From NCBI RefSeq assembly GCF_001310085.1, contig NZ_CP012643.1, forward strand, positions 1,209,001 through 1,273,000: a stretch of DNA of 64,000 bases. The letters are read 5' to 3'. Numbering within the stretch: the first letter of the stretch is position 1; each line of letters starts with the position of its first letter. Of this stretch, positions 25,907 through 36,967 are shown in pieces. Made by a program: the position numbers and the translations under genes. A model generated the notes under the pieces. That model did not search any database. It was not told where the DNA came from and saw only the letters and a list, made by a program, of their open reading frames with translations. Source of the stretch: Rufibacter tibetensis. Lineage in GTDB: Bacteria; Bacteroidota; Bacteroidia; Cytophagales; Hymenobacteraceae.

Positions 25907-28405
25907 ATGAAATACGTCTGTCTGCTCCTGCTTTGTGTTTGCAGTACTTTTCTCAGTTCTGCCCAAACTCCTAAAACCACAAAGCAACTCACCGCAGCCC
26001 GGACCACCACACCACCTAAGTTAGACGGAATCCCTGACGAGGAGATCTGGAAGCAGGTTACCCCCGCCACCGATTTCATCCAGTCTGAGCCGGCCAACGG
26101 TTCCCCGTCCAAGCAACGCACCGAGGTTAGGGTGTTATATGATGATGAGGCTGTGTACGTGGGTGCCATGTTGTTTGACACGGCGCCAGACTCCATCCTC
26201 TATCAACTAAGCCAGCGCGACGGTGGCCAGGTAAACGCCGATATGTTTGGCGTGTACTTTGACACCTATCTGGACAAACAGAACGCTTTCGGGTTTGAGG
26301 TGTCCTCGGCTGGGGTGCAGACTGACTTCAAAGCCACCAGCAACGGTCACCAGCGCTCCTGGGATGCCGTTTGGCAAAGTGTGGTAGCGCGCCATCCGCA
26401 AGGTTGGAGTGTAGAACTCCGCATTCCTTATTCCGCTATCCGGTTTCCCGGAAAAGACGTGCAGACCTGGGGCATCAACTTCTGGCGAAACATCCGTCGG
26501 TACCGCGAAGAATCTTTCTGGAACTTTATAGACAGCTCAGTACAGGGCTTCGTAAACCAGTTTGGTGAGGTCCACGGCATCACTGGCCTGAAAGCTCCCC
26601 TCAGATTGTCCCTGATGCCCTACCTTTCTGGCTACGCTGATCACTTCCCGCAGGGTCAGGCCGGAAAAAAAGACCTGCAAACCACCTTCAACGGCGGCAT
26701 GGACATCAAATACGGGATCAATGACGCCTTCACCCTAGACATGACGCTGGTACCAGATTTCGGGCAGGCGCAGTCAGATGCACAGGTACTTAACCTTTCT
26801 CCGTTTGAGGTACGTTTTAACGAAAACAGGCAATTTTTTACCGAAGGTACCGAGCTCTTCAACAAGGCAGGGCTTTTCTATTCACGCCGAATCGGGGCGC
26901 AGCCCATCAATTACCATAACTACACCTATGACAAAGAACGCTACGGCGAAAACGTAGAGGTTTTGGAAAATCCGGAGAAAACCAGTTTGGTCAACGCCTC
27001 CAAATTGTCTGGCAGAACAAACAAAGGATTAGGAATTGGCTTGTTTAACGCGGTTACACGCAATTCTTACGCTACCCTCAAAAGCGGTTTGACCAACGAG
27101 GAGTTCAAGGTGTTGACAGACCCGGTAACTAATTACAATGTACTGGTACTGGACCAGAGCTTGCCCAACAGTTCGTTTGTCACCTTCACCAACACCAACG
27201 TGACCCGCAGGGCCGGTTTTCACAATGCCAACGTAACAGGTCTCATGACCAAACTCACTAATAAGAAAAACTCTTATACCCTAAACCTGAGCGGGAACCT
27301 AAGCCAGCGTTACAACAAAGGCGAACTGGCCCAGGGAATGGACAAAGTGGAATTAGGACATTTTTACTCGGCCACTTTCGGGAAGACCAGCGGCAATTTC
27401 CAATTCAGGTTGCGGCATATCGCTGAGAGTCATACCTATGACATCAATGACTTAGGTTATTTAGACAACAATAATTCCCGTGAAACCCAAGCGCTTGTGG
27501 CATACAACGTCTACAAGCCTTTCTGGAAGCTGAACAACATGTACAATGCCTTGGGTGTGCAGCACCGCATGTTGTACAAGCCATCATCGTTTACCCAGTT
27601 AGCTTATTTTTTGGAGACCAACGCCACCACCAAGAAATTCCTCTCGTTTGGGTACACCATCGTCTGGTTACCCCTGGATGGCTATGATTACTTTGAGCCC
27701 CGTTCTTACAAAGATGGCGTACCTGACCGGAAATGGCGGAATCCGGCAGGTTGGGAAGTAAGTTCCTACATCTCCAGCGACTACCGCAAAAAACTGGCGC
27801 TGGACGTGAACTTCGGGTTTTCCCTGGCTCCGGAGTACGACCAGTTTGACAAATGGATAGGCATTAGCCCCAGGGTGCGCGTCAATGACAACCTGCAACT
27901 GGTGTACAGACTCAACTACAACCACGCCCCACGCGATTTTGGGTTTGCCGGAAAAGGTCCCCAGGACAGTATTTTCTTTGGTCGGCGCGAAGTACATACG
28001 GTCAACAACACCTTAACTGGTACTTACATTTTCAACGCCCGCACCGCCCTTAACCTCAACATGCGCCATTATTGGTCTAACGCCACGTTTGACCGGTATT
28101 TCCTGCTGCAGGAAAATGGAAATGGCTCGCTTTTGGGGTACAGACCTTCTTCTCCTTCCGCTAATCCGCGTAACTTCAACGCCTTCAACATTGACCTGGT
28201 GTACAGCTGGCGTTTCGCGCCGGGCAGCGAGGTAAGCGTAGTCTGGAAAAACGCCATCTATGACAGCGCGCTGCCCCAACGTACCGACTATTTCCTGAAC
28301 CTGAGCAATACGCTACAGGCCAAACAATTGAATAGTTTCTCCGTTAAGGTTTTATATTACCTTGATTATTTGGTTCTCCAACGCGCCTTAAAAAGAAGAT
28401 CCTGA
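25907..28405 (+). CDS. CBM9-like domain plus DUF5916 outer-membrane protein
   Basis: This 832-aa protein has a signal peptide (1-20, ending LSSAQ). A carbohydrate-binding family 9-like beta-sandwich follows (about 30-230: KLDGIPDEEIWKQVTPATDF, then VYVGAMLFD and FGVYFDTYLDKQNAFGFEV). A DUF5916 region makes up the rest, with many amphipathic strands ending in KVLYYLDYLVLQRAL and an FFTEGTELF segment. The family is common in Bacteroidota and often annotated hydrolase-like, but no function is established. A barrel in the outer membrane with a surface or periplasmic binding domain is a fair inference. The next gene starts 2 nt after its stop. Confidence 0.88.
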   Translation: MKYVCLLLLCVCSTFLSSAQTPKTTKQLTAARTTTPPKLDGIPDEEIWKQVTPATDFIQSEPANGSPSKQRTEVRVLYDDEAVYVGAMLFDTAPDSILYQLSQRDGGQVNADMFGVYFDTYLDKQNAFGFEVSSAGVQTDFKATSNGHQRSWDAVWQSVVARHPQGWSVELRIPYSAIRFPGKDVQTWGINFWRNIRRYREESFWNFIDSSVQGFVNQFGEVHGITGLKAPLRLSLMPYLSGYADHFPQGQAGKKDLQTTFNGGMDIKYGINDAFTLDMTLVPDFGQAQSDAQVLNLSPFEVRFNENRQFFTEGTELFNKAGLFYSRRIGAQPINYHNYTYDKERYGENVEVLENPEKTSLVNASKLSGRTNKGLGIGLFNAVTRNSYATLKSGLTNEEFKVLTDPVTNYNVLVLDQSLPNSSFVTFTNTNVTRRAGFHNANVTGLMTKLTNKKNSYTLNLSGNLSQRYNKGELAQGMDKVELGHFYSATFGKTSGNFQFRLRHIAESHTYDINDLGYLDNNNSRETQALVAYNVYKPFWKLNNMYNALGVQHRMLYKPSSFTQLAYFLETNATTKKFLSFGYTIVWLPLDGYDYFEPRSYKDGVPDRKWRNPAGWEVSSYISSDYRKKLALDVNFGFSLAPEYDQFDKWIGISPRVRVNDNLQLVYRLNYNHAPRDFGFAGKGPQDSIFFGRREVHTVNNTLTGTYIFNARTALNLNMRHYWSNATFDRYFLLQENGNGSLLGYRPSSPSANPRNFNAFNIDLVYSWRFAPGSEVSVVWKNAIYDSALPQRTDYFLNLSNTLQAKQLNSFSVKVLYYLDYLVLQRALKRRS

Positions 28406-28407
28406 CT

Positions 28408-29073
28408 ATGGTATCTCCCAAAGTTGCTCTTATTGCCGGTGCCAGCGGATTAGTAGGCGGCCACTGCCTTCAACTCCTGCTGCAAAGCCCCCGTTACAAT
28501 AAGGTGATCTCAGTAGGCCGAAAGAAACTGAACCTGGAGCACCCCAAGCTGCAGCAGATCATTGTAGATTTTGACAACCTGGAGCAGTACCACCACAGCC
28601 TCATTGCCGATGACGTGTATTGCTGTTTGGGCACCACCATCAAGAAAGCAGGCTCCAAAGAAAACTTCCGGAAGGTAGACTACACCTATGTAGTGAATCT
28701 GGCAAAAATCACCTCCAGACATTTTGCAACGCAGTTTCTGGTAGTATCCGCGTTGGGGGCAGATTCCCATTCCCGTATTTTCTACAATCACGTGAAAGGC
28801 GAAATGGAAGAGGCGGTGAAAAAGCTTCCTTTCACGGCAGTGCACATCTTCCAACCCTCTTTGCTATTAGGCGAGCGGCAGGAAGTCAGGCTGGGTGAGC
28901 GGGCTGCGGCCACGTTCATGAAAACCGCCGGTTTTCTGTTTAACGGCCCTTTGCGAAAATACAAAGGCATTCACGCCAAGACTGTAGCTAAAGCCATGCT
29001 GGAGGCTGCCAAACAAGATGGCGGTGGCGTTCTGGTTCACCCAAATGAACAGATGCAGCAATATGCTCAGTAG
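28408..29073 (+). CDS. NAD(P)-binding Rossmann oxidoreductase, HTATIP2-like
   Basis: This 221-aa short atypical reductase has the dinucleotide-binding glycine motif GASGLVGGHCLQLLL (about 10-24), a VISVGRKKL second strand and a VVSALGADSHSRIFYNHVKGEME stretch with the YxxxK pair. The C-terminal IFQPSLLLGERQE is typical of the HTATIP2/YbjT-like NAD(P)H-binding group. The substrate is unknown. Only 2 nt separate it from the DUF5916 gene, so the two are probably co-transcribed. Confidence 0.85.
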   Translation: MVSPKVALIAGASGLVGGHCLQLLLQSPRYNKVISVGRKKLNLEHPKLQQIIVDFDNLEQYHHSLIADDVYCCLGTTIKKAGSKENFRKVDYTYVVNLAKITSRHFATQFLVVSALGADSHSRIFYNHVKGEMEEAVKKLPFTAVHIFQPSLLLGERQEVRLGERAAATFMKTAGFLFNGPLRKYKGIHAKTVAKAMLEAAKQDGGGVLVHPNEQMQQYAQ

Positions 29074-29178
29074 AACAAGGCTCCTTTATAGCCTGATTTC
29101 TGAAAAGAAGGACTAAAACAAGAACCTTCAACCTCACCGTATTTTCCGCGTAAAGGCAGCAGACTCAACCTCATTTAC

Positions 29179-29964
29179 ATGGATTCTGCCCAGCACCAGA
29201 TACAACACCACTTTCCCCGCAGTACCCAATATGACCCCACGTGGGTGCGTGAACACTCCATGGGCGAAAACGTGCTCTTCAATCTTGAAAGCATCACGTC
29301 ACTCATTCCCTTAAAAAAAGGCATGCGTGTGTTAGACCTGGGCTGTGGCAAAGCGGCGAGCTCTATTTTCCTGGCCAAGGAATTTGGGGTGCAGGTTTGG
29401 GCGGTAGACGAGGCTATTTCGGCCACAGCCAATTACAAACGGGTGCAGGAAGAGAATCTGGAAAACCAGGTGTTCCCGCTTCAGTTAGATGCCCGTTCAC
29501 TGCCGTTCCCCGAAGAGTTTTTTGATGTGGTGCTGGTCATTGACTCGTACACCTATTTCGGCACCGACGACAAGTACCTGCCCTACATTTGCCGTTATCT
29601 GAAATCTGACGGGTACATTGGCATTGTGGATGTTTGTTTCAAAGACGAGATAGAGACCATTGACCAGGTGCCTGAGTTTCTGCGCGAAGATTTTCAGGCG
29701 TATTGGTATTACATCCACTCGGTGGCCTGGTGGCGCAAACTTTGGGAAAAAACAGGTTTGGTGCAGATCAAAGCCGCTGAACTTCTCCCCGCCGCTGACC
29801 TGATCAGAGAGCAATATGTGCGCGATTTTGAGGAACACGGCCAAAAAAAAGACCCGTTTGCCCGCGGGCTCAAAAAAGATTCAAACCACCAGATCAGCTT
29901 CTTCCGGTTAATCGGGCAACGTACCTCCCGCGAGGCGTACTTGCAATCTTATAAAAAAAGCTAA
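29179..29964 (+). CDS. Class I SAM-dependent methyltransferase
   Basis: This 261-aa enzyme has motif I VLDLGCGKAASSIFLA (about 50-65), the acidic motif II VWAVDEAIS (about 74-82), LDARSLPFPEEFFDVVLV (about 105-125) and a post-II region YLKSDGYIGIVD. The overall layout resembles the UbiE and cyclopropane-synthase-like methyltransferases with a C-terminal Trp-rich part (YWYYIHSVAWWRKLWEKTG). The target cannot be read from the sequence. It follows the reductase gene by 105 bp on the same strand. Confidence 0.85.
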   Translation: MDSAQHQIQHHFPRSTQYDPTWVREHSMGENVLFNLESITSLIPLKKGMRVLDLGCGKAASSIFLAKEFGVQVWAVDEAISATANYKRVQEENLENQVFPLQLDARSLPFPEEFFDVVLVIDSYTYFGTDDKYLPYICRYLKSDGYIGIVDVCFKDEIETIDQVPEFLREDFQAYWYYIHSVAWWRKLWEKTGLVQIKAAELLPAADLIREQYVRDFEEHGQKKDPFARGLKKDSNHQISFFRLIGQRTSREAYLQSYKKS

Positions 29965-30105
29965 ATTGCAGGTTCAGGTTTCAACCGGAAATCGCTCAAA
30001 AGCATTTTACTAGTTTTTATCCACAGGTAAAATATTCAAAGGTTCTAAGAAGTTTTAAAAAGACAGACTCCTCGTGCAGTGTCTTTTGAGAAGAATCATT
30101 TTACT

Positions 30106-30615
30106 ATGAAAAACAAACATCTTATTTTTGGGCTGGTATTAGTGCTACTCTCCCTCACCAAGCTGGAAAGCGCCCAGGCGCAAACAGTAGGCCTTGGTTT
30201 ACGGGTAGGAGGTTATTCAGCGGGAGTCTCTGGAAAGTACTTTTTCAGAGAAGACCGCGCCATAGAAGGAATACTGGGAACCGGCTTCGGACGCAGAGGT
30301 TTTCAGTTAACTGGATTACTGGAGCAACACGCCGTGGCATTTGGCATCCAGGGACTGCAGTGGTTCTATGGAGCCGGTGGGCACGTAGGCATCTTCCGCG
30401 GAAGGTACTACCACAAGCCCTCCAGCAAACATTATGAAGATTCTTATAACAAAACCCTCGTGACGTTGGGGGTTGATGGTATTGTAGGTTTGGAATATCA
30501 GATTACGGAAATTCCGATTTCAGTGGGCATCGATTTTAAGCCATTTTTCGAAGTCAACCGAGACGGTCTTTTCTTGTATCCCGACGGAGCTCTGACCGTT
30601 CGTTATACATTCTAA
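30106..30615 (+). CDS. Small outer-membrane beta-barrel-like protein
   Basis: The start at 30106 (169 aa) gives a clean signal peptide, MKNKHLIFGLVLVLLSLTK ending SAQAQ. The in-frame ATG at 30079 would add nine residues in front of it. The mature part is short alternating strands with many Gly and aromatic residues (VGLGLRVGGYSAGVSGKYFF) and a C-terminal ALTVRYTF ending in Phe, as in many outer-membrane barrels. No specific family is recognised. It is a single gene with a terminator 20 bp downstream. Confidence 0.78.
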   Translation: MKNKHLIFGLVLVLLSLTKLESAQAQTVGLGLRVGGYSAGVSGKYFFREDRAIEGILGTGFGRRGFQLTGLLEQHAVAFGIQGLQWFYGAGGHVGIFRGRYYHKPSSKHYEDSYNKTLVTLGVDGIVGLEYQITEIPISVGIDFKPFFEVNRDGLFLYPDGALTVRYTF

Positions 30616-30635
30616 TGCTTCCCCGAACCTACTTG

Positions 30636-30660
30636 AAAAGCCTGCCTCGTGCAGGCTTTT
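30636..30660 (+). terminator. Intrinsic terminator after the small barrel gene
   Basis: A 10-bp perfect stem, AAAAGCCTGC with GCAGGCTTTT, closes a 5-nt loop and is followed by T-rich DNA, 20 bp past the stop codon. Confidence 0.85.
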
Positions 30661-30754
30661 TCTATTTCAGGCCTTCTCCATCAAAGCAAGCTGTCTTCAT
30701 TTTACGCCTCTTTTCTAGAAACTAGCTCTGAAGTACTTTAGCTCCTAAACGATA

Positions 30755-30786
30755 TTTGCAGAATCCAACTGCAGCCCTTACCTTTG
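30755..30786 (+). promoter_or_regulatory. Promoter of the SAM riboswitch-metH unit
   Basis: TTTG at 30755-30758, a 20-nt spacer and TACCTTTG at 30779-30786 match the Bacteroidota consensus at both boxes. A start about 7 nt downstream would place the first nucleotide at the base of the riboswitch P1 stem. Confidence 0.75.
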
Positions 30787-30792
30787 CAGATG

Positions 30793-30897
30793 CTTATCAA
30801 GAAAGACGGAGGGATTAGGCCCTGAGATGTCTTAGCAACCCAATTCAGTTGGGTGCTACTTCCTACCTGACGCCCCTGCGGCCGATGGGGAGATGAG
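30793..30897 (+). ncRNA. SAM-I riboswitch (S-box leader)
   Basis: The RNA starts CTTATCAAGAAAGACGGAGG and carries the SAM-I conserved run GGGATTAGGCCCTGAGA, the CTTAGCAACC segment and GGGTGCTACTTCCTACCTGAC. P1 forms from CTTATC (30793-30798) and GATGAG (30892-30897). P4 is the CCCC/GGGG hairpin near 30873-30891. It lies directly behind a strong promoter and 82 nt before metH, the expected target of SAM feedback. Just downstream GTGCAGG (30897-30903) pairs with CCTGCAC (30920-30926) and could be the switching platform; it shares G30897 with P1. No poly-U terminator is evident, so translational control is more likely. Confidence 0.92.
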
Positions 30898-30979
30898 TGC
30901 AGGCCTTGCCTTACCTAACCCTGCACCCTTCCTCCTGCCCTTTCTTGAGACGCAACCTAACCTTTGGTTTGCAAAGAAG

Positions 30980-34669
<3,690 letters not shown>

Positions 34670-34676
34670 GCAGAGC

Positions 34677-34712
34677 GTTTCAAGGCTGTTTTATGGTAAA
34701 CGGCCCTGAAAC
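34677..34712. terminator. Hairpin just after metH
   Basis: The arms GTTTCAAGGCTGTTT and AAACGGCCCTGAAAC pair with two imperfect positions around a short TATGGT loop, 7 bp past the metH stop. It is one of the recurrent hairpins with a GGCTGTTTT core. It could weaken read-through into metF. Confidence 0.5.
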
Positions 34713-34748
34713 AGATCTTCTACACGAGAAGGGCTCTCCTCCCCTTCT

Positions 34749-34838
34749 GTTATCATGGAAAGATCTTGTGCGCAAACTAGACAAGCGTTGAAGAAGCGCT
34801 GCTACCGTTCGCTCGCAAGACCTTTCCAGGATGACAAA
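34749..34838. repeat. Inverted-repeat element, family A copy 2
   Basis: This copy begins TGTTATCATGGAAAGATCTT and ends AAGACCTTTCCAGGATGACA, and aligns end to end with the reverse complement of the element at 392-498. Shared internal pieces include ACTAGACAA and a GCTAC unit, where the other copy has a long TAC/TAG triplet run. It separates metH from metF. Confidence 0.78.
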
Positions 34839-34896
34839 ATATTGAGAGAGATATAAAAGCAAAAAGAAAGGCAAACGCCTGAGAGATATAACTTCC

Positions 34897-35850
34897 ATGA
34901 AAGTTACTGAGCATTTACAAAACGCCACCAACACCCTATTCTCGTTTGAGATTCTTCCGCCGGTAAAAGGCACCAGTATTCAGTCTATTTACCAGGGCAT
35001 TGATCCTTTGATGGAGTTCAAGCCGCCGTTCATCAACGTGACCTACCACCGCGAGGAGTACGTGTTCAAAGAGCGCGAGAACGGCTTGCTGGAAAAAATT
35101 ACCATCCGTAAACGGCCCGGCACGGTGGGTATCTGTTCTGCCATCATGAACAAGTACCACGTAGATGCGGTGCCACACATCATCTGCGGAGGCTTCAGCC
35201 GGGAAGAGACAGAGAATGCGTTGATGGACCTTAACTTCCTGGGCATTGACAACGTGCTGCTTTTAAGAGGTGATGCGGTAAAAACCGAACCTGGTTTCCG
35301 TCCGCACAAAGACGGGCATTCGTATGCTACTGACCTGATCAAGCAGGTGGTGGACCTGAACCATGGCCATTACCTGGACGAGGAAATGGAAAACCCCGTG
35401 CCTACTGACTTCTGCATAGGGGTGGCTGGTTACCCAGAGAAGCACATGGAGGCTCCGAACCTCACGGCCGATTTAAAGTACCTGAAGCAGAAAGTAGACT
35501 TGGGCGCTAACTACATTATCACGCAGATGTTCTTTGACAACCAGAAGTTCTTTGAGTTCGTGAACGCCTGCCGTGCCGCCGGAATTACGGTTCCCATCAT
35601 CCCGGGACTGAAGACACTGACTACCAAAAACCAGTTGAACGTTCTGCCCCGTTACTTCAACATTGATTTACCAGAAGACCTGGTAAACGCAGTAGAAGCC
35701 TGCCAAACCTCAAAAGACGTGAAGCAAGTAGGTGTTGAATGGACCATTCAGCAATGTAAAGAGCTCATGGCATTTGGGGTGCCTTGCCTGCACTTCTACA
35801 CCATGAGTAAATCAGATGCAACCGTGGCAGTAGCCAGGGAGATTTTCTAA
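34897..35850 (+). CDS. metF: Methylenetetrahydrofolate reductase
   Basis: This 317-aa flavoenzyme reduces 5,10-methylene-THF to 5-methyl-THF, the methyl donor for MetH encoded just upstream. Family motifs are TLFSFEILPPVKG at the N-terminus (with the catalytic Glu), INVTYHREEY, HIICGGFSREE, NVLLLRGD (FAD site), DLGANYIITQMFFDN and VPIIPGLKTLT. The length is normal. The 227-bp gap to metH holds a hairpin and a repeat element, so it may be partly transcribed from metH and partly from its own promoter. I see no second riboswitch. Confidence 0.97.
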   Translation: MKVTEHLQNATNTLFSFEILPPVKGTSIQSIYQGIDPLMEFKPPFINVTYHREEYVFKERENGLLEKITIRKRPGTVGICSAIMNKYHVDAVPHIICGGFSREETENALMDLNFLGIDNVLLLRGDAVKTEPGFRPHKDGHSYATDLIKQVVDLNHGHYLDEEMENPVPTDFCIGVAGYPEKHMEAPNLTADLKYLKQKVDLGANYIITQMFFDNQKFFEFVNACRAAGITVPIIPGLKTLTTKNQLNVLPRYFNIDLPEDLVNAVEACQTSKDVKQVGVEWTIQQCKELMAFGVPCLHFYTMSKSDATVAVAREIF

Positions 35851-35882
35851 TTAGCTTCTGAGCTGTTTTTCAGAAAACAAGC

Positions 35883-35930
35883 AAAAAGCGGAAGGTCCTT
35901 CACTTATGGGTGAAGGGCCTTCCGCTTTTT
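35883..35930 (+). terminator. Strong intrinsic terminator after metF
   Basis: Arms of about 21 bp, AAAAAGCGGAAGGTCCTTCA and the matching TGAAGGGCCTTCCGCTTTTT with one G-T wobble, close a small loop 33 bp past the metF stop and end in a T-tract. Confidence 0.85.
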
Positions 35931-35978
35931 ATGTCCAAGTAGGTGATTGGGAAAATTAGCTTACAAAAGAGAAAGCCG

Positions 35979-36012
35979 TTTTAAGCTTCTTTTTCATAAA
36001 TACCGCTTAAAC
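35979..36012 (-). terminator. Hairpin after the DUF4249 gene
   Basis: Arms GTTTTAAGC and GCTTAAAC enclose a T-rich loop TTCTTTTTCATAAATACC. It abuts the 3' end of the minus-strand DUF4249 gene (the second arm ends 5 bp before the stop codon) and shows the same core type as the other nested hairpins. Confidence 0.5.
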
Positions 36013-36016
36013 TCTC

Positions 36017-36961
36017 TTACATCTTCACCCTAAACTTGGAAATGGTAATTCCCCCGAAGTTGCCGTATCCGTTCTGGATGTTGCTGTGCAGGTTCAGGGG
36101 TTCGGCGAAGGGGTTGTCTTCCTCGTAATTTTCGCGGGAACGTTCATAGAGGAACAAGTCACGGGTGAGGTGCTGTAGGGTGACTTCCAGCTGGGTTGGC
36201 TGGCTTCCGCCATTGTAGTAGCTTACTTTGTCTGAGAAGGTGATCACGTTCTGTTTCGCCCAGCCATCATCAAAGACTTTGTTCAGCTCAATCTTCTCCA
36301 CCTCTTCGCCAAAAATATCATCGTTCGCATTGTTAGAGAAGGCATGTCCTACAATTTTGCCTTGAGCATCCAGGAGCCGAACGATAAGCCGGTAGTAGTT
36401 ATTCTGACCGGGCAGGTCATTGAACTGGATGCGCAGCCTGCCTGAAAAGTTGTAGGAGTTGTTCTGGGCATCGGCGGTGAAGGAAGAAGATTGCACTGGC
36501 ACAGACACAGGCATGGTCAGAGTGCTTTGGATGGTTTCAAATCCGCCCGCACTGATGACAAGGGTGTACTGCTTTCCGGGCACCGGAGTAAACTCATTGA
36601 CTGGTTTATAGTTGCCGTGTTCCGGGTTGTACTCGTTGGCCATGTAAACAAAGGCCTGCTGCACAATTCCGCTGCCGTCTTTGATAGAGACGGTGGCATC
36701 TTTCACCAAGCCGTTGCGCCACAAATCATTGCCAGACAAAACAAGCTGGCTTCGGCCTACAAACATGTTCTTATTGGGCTCCTCTGTGCTCAGGCTGTAT
36801 TGAACTGCCAGTTTGGGGGTATGACCTGGCACGTCCATGTCTACTTCTTTTTCGCAGGAGGAAGCCATAACCATCATCGCGAAGCAAGAAATTCCTAACA
36901 TTAACCCACGGCTTTTTTGGGTTCCTTTTCCAGAAAACAGGGTAAAAACAGAATGTAACAT
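36017..36961 (-). CDS. DUF4249 lipoprotein, partner of the upstream TonB receptor
   Basis: This 314-aa protein has a lipobox around MVMASSC, so it should be a lipoprotein. Features of DUF4249 are the KLAVQYSLSTEEP opening, SQLVLSGNDLWRNGLVKDATVSIKDG and a late pair of strands in QLEVTLQHLTRDLFLYERS. In Bacteroidota the gene regularly follows a TonB receptor, here with a 6-nt gap. The job is unknown, possibly ligand capture at the surface. The first 20 codons are odd: their DNA contains a TTTTCCAGAAAA piece like the intergenic motif, so Met21 (36901) may be the true start. Confidence 0.88.
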   Translation of the reverse strand: MLHSVFTLFSGKGTQKSRGLMLGISCFAMMVMASSCEKEVDMDVPGHTPKLAVQYSLSTEEPNKNMFVGRSQLVLSGNDLWRNGLVKDATVSIKDGSGIVQQAFVYMANEYNPEHGNYKPVNEFTPVPGKQYTLVISAGGFETIQSTLTMPVSVPVQSSSFTADAQNNSYNFSGRLRIQFNDLPGQNNYYRLIVRLLDAQGKIVGHAFSNNANDDIFGEEVEKIELNKVFDDGWAKQNVITFSDKVSYYNGGSQPTQLEVTLQHLTRDLFLYERSRENYEEDNPFAEPLNLHSNIQNGYGNFGGITISKFRVKM

Positions 36962-36967
36962 GGTCTT

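Noticed and set aside
30014-30026. Single DnaA-box-like TTATCCACA
   Set aside because: One isolated site in a non-coding gap, without a cluster, A/T-rich unwinding stretch or replication genes nearby, does not support an origin.
30893-30979. Upstream extension of metH to an ATG at 30893
   Set aside because: The ATG falls inside the P1 stem of the SAM riboswitch and the added residues are not seen in MetH.
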